Both the position numbers and the translations under genes were made by a program. Positions 1-6,091 of a stretch of DNA of 11,354 bases are shown piece by piece (position 1 is the first letter of the stretch; each line of letters starts with the position of its first letter). The DNA comes from Ectopseudomonas composti (lineage in GTDB: Bacteria > Pseudomonadota > Gammaproteobacteria > Pseudomonadales > Pseudomonadaceae), in assembly GCA_946886245.1 (NCBI GenBank), contig CAMPIF010000088.1:1-11354 (forward strand), read 5' to 3'. The notes below the pieces were generated by a model that saw nothing but the letters and a program-made list of their open reading frames with translations, did no database searches and was not told the DNA's origin.

Positions 1-1249
1 CGCCCGCACCGAGGGTAATCAACGCCGACACCCAATCGAACGTGCCGGTGAAACCCTCGGGCCAGAGCACGTGATAACCGAAGAACAGCGCCAGGTTGAG
101 GATCACCCCAACCACGGCAGCGGTGATCCCGGTCAGCGGCGCGGTGAACTTCAACTGCCCGTGGGTCGACTCCACCAGCGGCCCGCCGGCGAGGATGAAC
201 AAGAATGACGGCAGGAAGGTGAACCAGGTGACCAGCACCGCCGCCAACGCACCGCTGGCGAAGGCCGAATCGCCGCCGAACACCGGCTGGCCATAGGCAC
301 CGACGAACGCGACAAACGCCACCACCATGATCAACGGCCCTGGCGTGGTCTCGCCCAGCGCCAGGCCATCGATCATCTGTCGCGGCGTCAGCCAGCCGTA
401 ATGCTCGATGGCACCTTGATACACGTAGGGCAGCACCGCATAGGCGCCGCCGAAGGTCAGCAGCGCCGCCTTGGTGAAGAACCAGCCCATCTGCGTCAGC
501 GTGCCCTGCCAGCCGAACGCCAGGGTCAGCAGGCCCATCGGCAGCAACCAGAGCACCGCACCGACCAACAGGATCAGCACCAGCCGGCTGGAGCGAAAAT
601 GCGTGTGCGCCAGGCGCGTCTCGTCATCGATCAACGCCGGCGCATGCGCCCCGCCCGCCTCGCCATGCCCGGCACCGACGGCGAAGTGCTGCGGCGCCAA
701 CCACCCGCCGATGTACCCCACCAGCGCGGCGCCCAGCACGATCAGCGGGAACGGCAGTTGCAGCGCGAAAATGGCGACGAAGGCCGCCGCCGCGATGGCC
801 CACAGCCAGGCGTTCTTCAACACCCGCCCGCCGATGCGCCAGGCCGCCTGCACCACGATGGCCGTCACCGCCGGCTTGATGCCGTAGAAGATCCCCGCCA
901 CCAGCGGCACATCGCCGAACACCAGATAGACCCAGGACAGCGCGATCAGGATAAACAGCGACGGCAGCACGAACAGCGCCCCGGCAATCACCCCGCCCCA
1001 GGTGCGGTGCATCAGCCAGCCGATATAGGTGGCCAACTGCTGCGCCTCCGGCCCCGGCAGCAACATGCAGTAATTCAGTGCATGCAGGAAACGCCGCTCG
1101 GACAGCCAGCGGCGCTTCTCCACCAACTCCTGGTGCATGATCGAAATCTGCCCCGCCGGCCCACCGAAACTGATCAGCCCCAGCTTCAGCCAGAACCAGA
1201 AGGCCTGCAGAAAACTGACCGGGGCGGGACGTTCAGGCGAGTCGGACAT
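1..1249 (-). CDS. chrA: Chromate transporter ChrA (3' end outside window)
   Basis: Inner-membrane CHR-superfamily transporter; the family expels chromate from the cytoplasm. My reverse-strand translation from ATG at 1249 gives 416 codons without a stop and runs off the left edge, so the C-terminus is missing. Both halves of the long-chain, two-domain form are visible. The N-terminal half has SFGGPAGQI (residues 27-35) and PGPEAQQLA (65-73). The C-terminal half has TFGGAYAVLPYV (about 265-276) and GETTPGPLIMVV. Hydrophobic membrane segments fill most of the rest. The linker between halves (about 188-218) is rich in His and acidic residues. GGAG lies about 8 bases before the ATG and decides the start. 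A possible -10, TATAGT, lies upstream (1284-1289, read on the minus strand). No chrB or other chromate regulator is visible. Family assignment is strong; chromate as substrate rests on family knowledge. Confidence 0.93.
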   Translation of the reverse strand, partial: MSDSPERPAPVSFLQAFWFWLKLGLISFGGPAGQISIMHQELVEKRRWLSERRFLHALNYCMLLPGPEAQQLATYIGWLMHRTWGGVIAGALFVLPSLFILIALSWVYLVFGDVPLVAGIFYGIKPAVTAIVVQAAWRIGGRVLKNAWLWAIAAAAFVAIFALQLPFPLIVLGAALVGYIGGWLAPQHFAVGAGHGEAGGAHAPALIDDETRLAHTHFRSSRLVLILLVGAVLWLLPMGLLTLAFGWQGTLTQMGWFFTKAALLTFGGAYAVLPYVYQGAIEHYGWLTPRQMIDGLALGETTPGPLIMVVAFVAFVGAYGQPVFGGDSAFASGALAAVLVTWFTFLPSFLFILAGGPLVESTHGQLKFTAPLTGITAAVVGVILNLALFFGYHVLWPEGFTGTFDWVSALITLGAG

Positions 1250-1283
1250 CGGCGGGCTCCATCGGCGGATAAATCGACCGGCC

Positions 1284-1289
1284 ACTATA
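1284..1289 (-). promoter_or_regulatory. Possible -10 hexamer of chrA
   Basis: The minus strand reads TATAGT 35 bases before the chrA start codon, in a locally less GC-rich stretch. No good -35 hexamer sits 16-18 bases further upstream, so this is a weak call made from position and -10 similarity alone. Confidence 0.25.
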
Positions 1290-1383
1290 GCCACGAAACA
1301 TGACAGCCGCGCGACACCGTACGAAAAACCACCAGCCCCACGCAGCCCTTGCCCCACCTGGGCTGGAAGAGTTTTCCCGCATC

Positions 1384-1417
1384 TTATCCACAGCGCTTTC
1401 CCCAGATTCTGTGCACG
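1384..1417 (+). repeat. DnaA-box-containing motif, copy 1
   Basis: Starts with a perfect DnaA box, TTATCCACA (1384-1392), extended to TTATCCACAGCGCT. A second segment, CAGATTCTGTG, follows. The same composite motif recurs in the same orientation at 1588. The 14-base identity between copies makes this a repeated motif rather than a chance nonamer. It lies between chrA and the downstream end of the MFS gene, away from any gene expected at the replication origin. Confidence 0.5.
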
Positions 1418-1587
1418 ACACCCGGCAACACGTCCCCGCCCTGCCCGGGTGTTGAAAATTCGAGCCAAGTGATTGATTAAAAGCGGTATTCCGTCTGGCA
1501 ATAACGCCAGCAAAGCGTCATTGAGCAAAAACTATACGGCTTACTGAGGCCCGCTTGAATGCTAGGTGCGGAGCGCTTTTGCAAAGG

Positions 1588-1621
1588 TTATCCACAGCGC
1601 TGCACACAGAATTTGTGGGTG
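1588..1621 (+). repeat. DnaA-box-containing motif, copy 2
   Basis: Second copy of the composite motif, 204 bases after the first. It has the perfect box TTATCCACA (1588-1596), the shared extension GCGCT, then a degenerate dyad CACAGAATTTGTG that aligns with CAGATTCTGTG of copy 1. Binding of DnaA is an inference from the consensus only. Confidence 0.5.
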
Positions 1622-1761
1622 GCTGTGAGCAGGTTTGGCTCGCCCGTCTCTCCCATGGAAAACGCCCCACGTAGCATTTCGCCAATGAGGCATGGACAAC
1701 GCAGCGGTGGATGGCAGGACCAAAAGAAGACAGATTTATTTACTGCCTTCGCGTTCAGAAG

Positions 1762-1786
1762 CCCGGTGCGCACGGCGCACCCTACG
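1762..1786 (-). repeat. Single REP element, GTAG/GGTGCGC type
   Basis: On the plus strand this is GGTGCGC-ACG-GCGCACC followed by CTAC. On the minus strand it is therefore a GTAG head followed by a 7-bp stem with a 3-base loop. It is the same element that occurs six times in the array after modC, here as one isolated copy. Confidence 0.75.
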
Positions 1787-1799
1787 ATAAGAGCGCCGA

Positions 1800-2046
1800 T
1801 GCATCAGGCGCGCGAGTAGCTCCTTCAGGAGGGTGAGCGGAATCGCCGTGGAAGAGGTTGAGCGGCATCGATGCCACGACGACTGCATGGATGCAGGAGG
1901 TAGAGCGACGCAGGATGCCAAAGCCGAGAGCTGCGATGGTGGGGACGCCTAGCTCGGGTGGTGGGGCGGGCGGTTTTGGTTACTTTTGTAGGACGGCCAT
2001 CCGGAGATAAAAACGACTCGCCCGAGGGAGGCGAAACCAGAAACAT
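1800..2046. repeat. Intergenic repeat with GGTTACTTTTGT core (no gene)
   Basis: The segment around 1970-2040 carries TTTTGGTTACTTTTGT, an A-rich AGATAAAAACGACTCGCC and GAGGGAGGCGAAACC, with GGTTTT and GAAACC as inverted outer ends. From memory, closely similar sequence recurs between genes in many Pseudomonas genomes, where it is often over-annotated as small hypothetical proteins. A 73-codon minus-strand frame (2046-1825) reads through it (SPPSGESFLSPDG), but its low-complexity Arg/Pro/Ser-rich remainder does not look like a protein. I therefore call a repeat, with uncertain boundaries. The whole 949-base stretch between chrA and the MFS gene shows no other convincing coding region. Confidence 0.4.
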
Positions 2047-2160
2047 CGGTCAAACAGTTAATCCAGGCGACCGCTACCCTCTGCACGAAAAGCACTTTTA
2101 TTCGAATGAAACTATTGGTTCCACGCCCACCATGCCCCGATGCCTCGAACAGATAAAGGC

Positions 2161-2182
2161 CCCGGATTTCATCCGGGCTACG
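2161..2182 (-). repeat. Single REP element, GTAG/CCCGGAT type
   Basis: Plus-strand CCCGGAT-TTC-ATCCGGG followed by CTAC. On the minus strand it is a GTAG head plus a perfect 7-bp hairpin with a 3-base loop. The same stem occurs as the central hairpin of each unit after modC. It lies 16 bases beyond the stop codon of the MFS gene on the transcribed strand. It could shape the 3' end of that mRNA, but there is no T-run for a classical terminator. Confidence 0.75.
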
Positions 2183-2198
2183 CCTTGAAACGACGACG

Positions 2199-3440
2199 CT
2201 AGTTCACCTTCGCTGGCGAAGCATCCTCGAAGCGATTCACCTTGCGCAGGCTCTTGAAGCCGAGCATCCAGCCGCCAGTAACGGTCAGGGTGCAGGCGCA
2301 GCCGATCAGCGCCGCCGGCACCACGCCGAACCACGCCGCGCTGGTGCCGGCGCGGAATTCACCCAACTCGTTGGAAGAGCCGATGAACAGCATGTTCACC
2401 GCGCTGACCCGGCCGCGCATGGCGTCCGGCGTGGAGAACTGCACCAAGGATGAGCGGATGTACATGCTCACCATGTCCGCACCGCCGGCCAGCACCAGCG
2501 CGGCGAACGACAGCCAGAACAGGCTGGACAGGGCGAACACCAGGTTGGCCACGCCGAACAGCGCCACCGCGCCGAACATCACCAGGCCGACATGGCGGTT
2601 GAAGGGTTTCATGCTCAGGTACAGGCCCACCGACACCTCGCCGATGGCCATGGCGCTGCGCAACAGGCCCAGGCCCGTCGGCCCGACTTCCAGCACTTCC
2701 TGGGCGTAGATCGGCAGCAGCGCGATCACGCCGCCAAGCAGCACGGCGAACAGGTCCAGCGAGATGGTGCCGAGGATGATCGGGCGCGTGCGGATGAAGT
2801 GGATGCCGGCGGTAAAGCGCGCCCAGGCGGTGGACTCCAGCGCCTGCATCTTTTCCGCGTAGCGCACCGGCACTCGCGGCAGCAGTGCGGAGCCAGCGAG
2901 GAAGCAGGCCAGGCACACCGAGTAGGTCAGCCCACCGCCGCCGATGGCGTACAGGCCGCCACCGATCACCGGCCCGGAAATGGTCGCGCCGCGCATGATC
3001 ATGCTGTTGGCGGCGATGGCCGCAGCCAGGCGCTCGCGCGGCACGATCTGCGGCAACAGGCTCGATAGCGCCGGCCCGGTGAAGGCGCGGCCACAGCCGT
3101 AGAGCACCAGCACCGCGTAGTACCAGCTGACCGCCACCTCGCTCAGCGACAACCACAGCAACGCCGCCGCACACAGGCCTTCGAGCAGCCAACTGAGCAT
3201 CAGGATCAGCTTGCGGTCGTAGCGGTCGATCAGGTCGCCGGCGGGCATCAGCAGCACCAGCATGGGGATGAACTGGGCCAGGCCGACATAGGCCAGCGAC
3301 AGCGGATCGCGCGTCAGGTCGTAGACCTGCCAGGCCACCACGATGGCCTGGATCTGTACGGCGAACACCACCACGATGCGGGCGATGAGAAACGGCAGGA
3401 AACCGGGAAGTCGGTAGACGGAAACAGGGGCAGCGGACAC
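2199..3440 (-). CDS. MFS transporter, MFS_3 / EntS-like exporter
   Basis: 413-residue inner-membrane protein of the major facilitator superfamily, of the usual 12-helix length. The N-terminal segment WQVYDLTRDPLSLAYVGLAQFIP (about 37-59) and the loop motif AGDLIDRYDRK (67-77) are typical of the MFS_3 branch that includes the enterobactin exporter EntS. That makes export of a siderophore or another small molecule plausible, but no siderophore biosynthesis gene is visible and the substrate is unknown. The start is a GTG at 3440-3438. An in-frame TAG lies not far upstream with no ATG between, so GTG is the best start although the ribosome site is weak. The gene stands alone, with a spacer of over 300 bases upstream and a REP hairpin just after its stop. 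Confidence 0.88.
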   Translation of the reverse strand: MSAAPVSVYRLPGFLPFLIARIVVVFAVQIQAIVVAWQVYDLTRDPLSLAYVGLAQFIPMLVLLMPAGDLIDRYDRKLILMLSWLLEGLCAAALLWLSLSEVAVSWYYAVLVLYGCGRAFTGPALSSLLPQIVPRERLAAAIAANSMIMRGATISGPVIGGGLYAIGGGGLTYSVCLACFLAGSALLPRVPVRYAEKMQALESTAWARFTAGIHFIRTRPIILGTISLDLFAVLLGGVIALLPIYAQEVLEVGPTGLGLLRSAMAIGEVSVGLYLSMKPFNRHVGLVMFGAVALFGVANLVFALSSLFWLSFAALVLAGGADMVSMYIRSSLVQFSTPDAMRGRVSAVNMLFIGSSNELGEFRAGTSAAWFGVVPAALIGCACTLTVTGGWMLGFKSLRKVNRFEDASPAKVN

Positions 3441-3628
3441 GGCGAAAATCTCGAGGCAGAACCGGCCAGTGCCGGACGAGGTAAGCCGGCCAATCTACGG
3501 GAAAGCTCCGCCACGGGGCAAACCCGAGAACAGGCTGTTGCGCAGATCACGCCCTGGTCTACGCGGTGGCGTCAGACACACACGAGCGCCTTACTGGACG
3601 ACGCCGGGTGCCGCGCCTGGTTCGGTCA

Positions 3629-3720
3629 CTGCAGGAGCGCCGCCCCGGCGCGAAGACGGATACGGCCGTATCGCAATAGTGAGCCGCCGGCTCCATTCGC
3701 CGCGGGCTCGGCTCCTGCAG
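3629..3720. repeat. REPIN: inverted pair of GGAG-type REP elements
   Basis: CTGCAGGAGC (3629-3638) is exactly inverted as GCTCCTGCAG (3711-3720). The left arm continues into a GC hairpin, GCGCCG-CCC-CGGCGC. The right arm, read on the minus strand, continues as GGAGCCGAGCCCGCGGCGAA. This is the arrangement of a REPIN, two inverted Pseudomonas REPs with the GGAG head. The spacer contains a perfect 14-base palindrome, GATACGGCCGTATC (3659-3672). The element fills most of the 332-base gap between the MFS gene and the next gene. I see no credible gene in that gap. Confidence 0.7.
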
Positions 3721-3772
3721 GTATTGGCAGCTCGGGGGATGCAGGAGGTCATTCCTCCCGCCAATATCCAGG

Positions 3773-4057
3773 CTAGACGAATGCCTGGTCGCCGAAACCG
3801 CGCGGCAGACGCTGCGGGCCTGGCAAGGCAGCCAGACGCGCCTCCCAGGACGTGCGCCAGTCGTTGATGGCGCGGGCAGCCTTCTCGCGGCGGGCGGCAC
3901 GGCGCGCGGCATTGCGCGCGTTACGTCGAGCTTCGGTGAACACTTCGGTCTTGCGGCAATTGCGGCATTTGACCTTGGCCAATTCGGTGGTGGCGGGCAG
4001 CTTTTCACCATGAGAACCACAGGCGAGGTGGCCAGAGACTTTGTAGTGCGTAACCAT
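3773..4057 (-). CDS. Small basic hypothetical protein with possible zinc site
   Basis: 94 residues starting at ATG 4057, with a strong AAGGAG 8 bases before it. The N-terminal third holds Cys13-x2-His16 and Cys31-x2-Cys34, a spacing that fits a small zinc-ribbon-like fold. The middle (about 39-65) is a run of Ala/Arg/Glu-rich sequence (ARRNARNAARRAARREKAAR) that should form a highly basic helix and may contact nucleic acid. I recognise it only as resembling a conserved hypothetical protein of Pseudomonas and do not know its function. It is divergent from the methyltransferase gene with 174 bases between them. The good ribosome site and ordered N-terminus support a real gene; zinc and nucleic-acid binding are inference. 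Confidence 0.75.
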   Translation of the reverse strand: MVTHYKVSGHLACGSHGEKLPATTELAKVKCRNCRKTEVFTEARRNARNAARRAARREKAARAINDWRTSWEARLAALPGPQRLPRGFGDQAFV

Positions 4058-4231
4058 CGCGTTATCTCCTTGATTGTGGGTGCCCGACTGCAGAGAGCCG
4101 GTCTACATCCCTCAGGAAATGGGACTGTGCAAGCGGTACGCGGGTTCATTGCCATCGACCAAGGGGCATGCCGCCTCTGGCCGTGCGCCCCACCAAAGGG
4201 TTTTAATGCGCTCTTTTACCGGAACCTCACC

Positions 4232-4861
4232 ATGCCCCTGAGCCCCGATGAACTCGCGCAAATCAGCGCTCTCACCCTGGCCCACTACCAGAGCAGCGCC
4301 GAGGATTTTCGCGAGGGCACGCGCGACCATGATGTGAGTCAGAACATTGCCGCCCTGCTACGTCATATCGAAGCTGAAAAGCCCTGGCGTATCCTCGATT
4401 TCGGCTGTGGCCCGGGGCGTGACCTGCGCACCTTCAGCGGCCTCGGCCATACCGCCGTCGGCCTCGATGGCTGCGCAGAGTTCGTCGCCATGGCGCGTGC
4501 CGATAGCGGCTGCGAGGTGTGGCAGCAGAGCTTTCTCGAACTGGACCTGCCGGCCGGGCATTTCGATGGCATCTTCGCCAACGCCAGCCTGTTCCACGTG
4601 CCGGATCAGGAGCTGCCGCGCGTGCTCGGCGAGCTGCATGCGGCGCTCAAGGCCGGCGGCGTGCTGTTCAGCTCCAACCCGCGCGGCGAGAATCAGGAAG
4701 GCTGGAACGGCCCACGCTACGGCAGCTACCACGACCTCGAACGCTGGCGCGCGCGGCTCACGGCGGCCGGCTTCGTCGAACTGGAGCATTACTACCGCCC
4801 CGCCGGCCTGCCACGCGACCAGCAACCCTGGCTGGCCAGCGTGTGGCGGCGACTCGGTTGA
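4232..4861 (+). CDS. Class I SAM-dependent methyltransferase
   Basis: 209-residue cytoplasmic protein with a Rossmann-type methyltransferase domain. Motif I is ILDFGCGPGRDL (54-65), the SAM-binding glycine loop. The acidic residue after strand 2 is Asp79 in VGLDGCAEF. Later come FDGIFANASLFHVP, as expected for the strand 4 region, and ELHAALKAGGVLFSSNPRG, the usual segment before strand 5. The frame is open upstream to about 4010, but I chose ATG 4232. The protein homology begins near there, the upstream part overlaps the divergent gene's start, and GGAA lies just before this ATG. The methyl acceptor cannot be told from sequence. It converges with the NIPSNAP gene, 72 bases away. Confidence 0.85.
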   Translation: MPLSPDELAQISALTLAHYQSSAEDFREGTRDHDVSQNIAALLRHIEAEKPWRILDFGCGPGRDLRTFSGLGHTAVGLDGCAEFVAMARADSGCEVWQQSFLELDLPAGHFDGIFANASLFHVPDQELPRVLGELHAALKAGGVLFSSNPRGENQEGWNGPRYGSYHDLERWRARLTAAGFVELEHYYRPAGLPRDQQPWLASVWRRLG

Positions 4862-4897
4862 GGTTCACCGCCGCAAGGCATGCCAGGGCGCTCGCTC

Positions 4898-4924
4898 GGG
4901 ACAGCCAGGCGCCTGGCAGTTCCC
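4898..4924. terminator. Hairpin between convergent genes, possible bidirectional terminator
   Basis: The perfect palindrome GCCAGGCGCCTGGC (4904-4917) is flanked by GGGA (4898-4901) and TCCC (4921-4924), which can extend the stem. It sits in the 72-base gap between the stop codons of the convergent methyltransferase and NIPSNAP genes. There is no T-run on either side, so intrinsic termination is uncertain. Confidence 0.4.
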
Positions 4925-4933
4925 TGCCTCGCC

Positions 4934-5239
4934 CTAGTCGAGTACAGGGCGGAAGAAGCTGCGCTCGTAGCTGAGGACGCAGCGCGTCTCCTCGGCGTAC
5001 TTGAACGCCGCCTGGCACTCGGCGTCGACGAATGAATCCTGACGGTAGCGCTCGTAGTCGGTCAGGCTGGGAAAACTGAACAGTGCCAGCGCGACGTTAT
5101 TGGCCCCCTCGGACGGCAGGAAATAGCCATGGTGCGTACCGCCGAATTTCTCTACCAAGGGAATCCACAGTTTCGCGTAGCGCTCGAATTCCTCGAGTTT
5201 GTAGGGGTCGACGATGTAGCGCAGGTAGCAAGTGATCAT
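4934..5239 (-). CDS. NIPSNAP family protein
   Basis: 101 residues, the usual size for a single-domain NIPSNAP / dimeric alpha-beta barrel protein. It starts with MITCYLRYIVDPYKLEEFERYAKLW, the typical first strand and helix. GGTHHGYFLPSEG (33-45) and ALALFSFPSLTDYERYRQD (51-68) follow, then a last strand with SYERSFFRP. Bacterial members are mostly uncharacterised, and I assign no reaction. ATG 5239 was chosen over a longer upstream frame because AAGGAAGGA lies just before it and the family N-terminus begins there. It is downstream of the DUF998 gene on the same strand but 151 bases away. It probably has its own promoter: the minus strand reads TTATAT at 5283-5278, next to a palindrome. Confidence 0.85.
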   Translation of the reverse strand: MITCYLRYIVDPYKLEEFERYAKLWIPLVEKFGGTHHGYFLPSEGANNVALALFSFPSLTDYERYRQDSFVDAECQAAFKYAEETRCVLSYERSFFRPVLD

Positions 5240-5277
5240 GGCAGTCCTTCCTTGCGGGCATGTTCGATGAGCGCGCG

Positions 5278-5311
5278 ATATAAACACGGCTCGGCCGGCA
5301 GATGCATCTGC
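5278..5311 (-). promoter_or_regulatory. Candidate promoter and palindromic operator of the NIPSNAP gene
   Basis: On the minus strand a -10-like TTATAT (5283-5278) lies about 40 bases before the NIPSNAP start. Fourteen bases further upstream is a perfect 14-base palindrome, GCAGATGCATCTGC (5298-5311), covering where the -35 would be. No TTGACA-like -35 is seen, which fits an activator- or repressor-controlled promoter. Transcription-factor binding is an inference from symmetry and position. Confidence 0.35.
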
Positions 5312-5390
5312 TACGGAACGAAATCGCCTTCGCCAACAACCGCCCGCTGCAGAGCACCGAGCATCGGCGCCCCAGTGCCCGCGAAGCGCT

Positions 5391-6038
5391 TCAAGTTGCA
5401 CCTGGCTGGAGGGGACCGGCACGGCTTCGCGACAACATCAGCGCCAGGCCTGCGACCCAGATCACCGAGATACCGTAGTTGATGCGCTGGTACAGGCCGA
5501 ACGAATGCCCGGTCTCGACGGCCTGGGCCATCAGCACCACAGTGGCCACGGCCAACAGGGTGCAAGCGAGGGAAAACAGACCGAAGCCGCGAGCGCCCAT
5601 CAGGCGTTTACTCGCAAAGGCCCAGAGCAGGCTGGCCAGGGTCAGCGATAGGAACATCACCAGCCCGGCCAGGTTGTGCATCTGCTGCGAGAAGGACGGC
5701 TGTAGCGGCGCGCATCCCTGGTCGCAGGGGAAATAGCCGGTGGCGAAGCTGGCCAGCCCATGGACGAGCATCAGCCCGGCACTGAACAGCGCCAGCCGCG
5801 AGCCGCGCAGCCGACGCAGCACGCCCACGGCGAAGAGCACAAAGAGCACGCCCAGCGGCCGGTTGTTGACCCAGGCCGAGAAGCCCTGGGTGGGTGAGCC
5901 CTGCGCGCCAAGCTGGCTCATGGCCTGATCCAGATGGCTGTAATCGGGGTACGCCAGCGCCGTCAGCAACACGCCGAAGAACAGCCAGAACGGTATCAGC
6001 ACGCCCAGGCCAAGCAACATCCGATCAAGGTTTTTCAT
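5391..6038 (-). CDS. DUF998 family membrane protein
   Basis: 215 residues with about six membrane segments (roughly 8-29, 61-75, 81-99, 120-140, 152-172, 186-203). The loop after the first segment, YPDYSHLDQAMSQLGAQGSPTQ (30-51), and the segment GYFPCDQGC (101-109) followed by HNLAG (121-125) are characteristic of DUF998 proteins. Their function is unknown to me. The start at ATG 6038 is fixed by AAGGAG and AGGGA just upstream; a longer open frame extends upstream but overlaps the end of the MFS gene. It lies 53 bases after the stop of the fsr-like gene on the same strand and is probably co-transcribed with it. Confidence 0.83.
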   Translation of the reverse strand: MKNLDRMLLGLGVLIPFWLFFGVLLTALAYPDYSHLDQAMSQLGAQGSPTQGFSAWVNNRPLGVLFVLFAVGVLRRLRGSRLALFSAGLMLVHGLASFATGYFPCDQGCAPLQPSFSQQMHNLAGLVMFLSLTLASLLWAFASKRLMGARGFGLFSLACTLLAVATVVLMAQAVETGHSFGLYQRINYGISVIWVAGLALMLSRSRAGPLQPGAT

Positions 6039-6091
6039 TCGTCCCTGCTCCTTGCGGGTAGTGGGGGCCCCTTGCCCCTGCGGTGAGTCGG

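Noticed and set aside
401..1303. 300-codon plus-strand open frame opposite chrA
   Set aside because: Gln/Arg/His-rich composition with no domain; it is the antisense shadow of the GC-rich chrA gene.
1491..1514. CTGGC-AATAAC-GCCAG hairpin as a terminator
   Set aside because: Only five base pairs, no T-run, and no gene ends next to it.
3469..3867. 132-codon plus-strand frame in the spacer before the small zinc-site gene
   Set aside because: It runs through the REPIN and into the opposite-strand gene, is Arg/Pro/Gly-rich, and has no recognisable domain.
4010..4231. N-terminal extension of the methyltransferase
   Set aside because: It would overlap the divergent gene and its ribosome site; the methyltransferase fold and a plausible start are at 4232.
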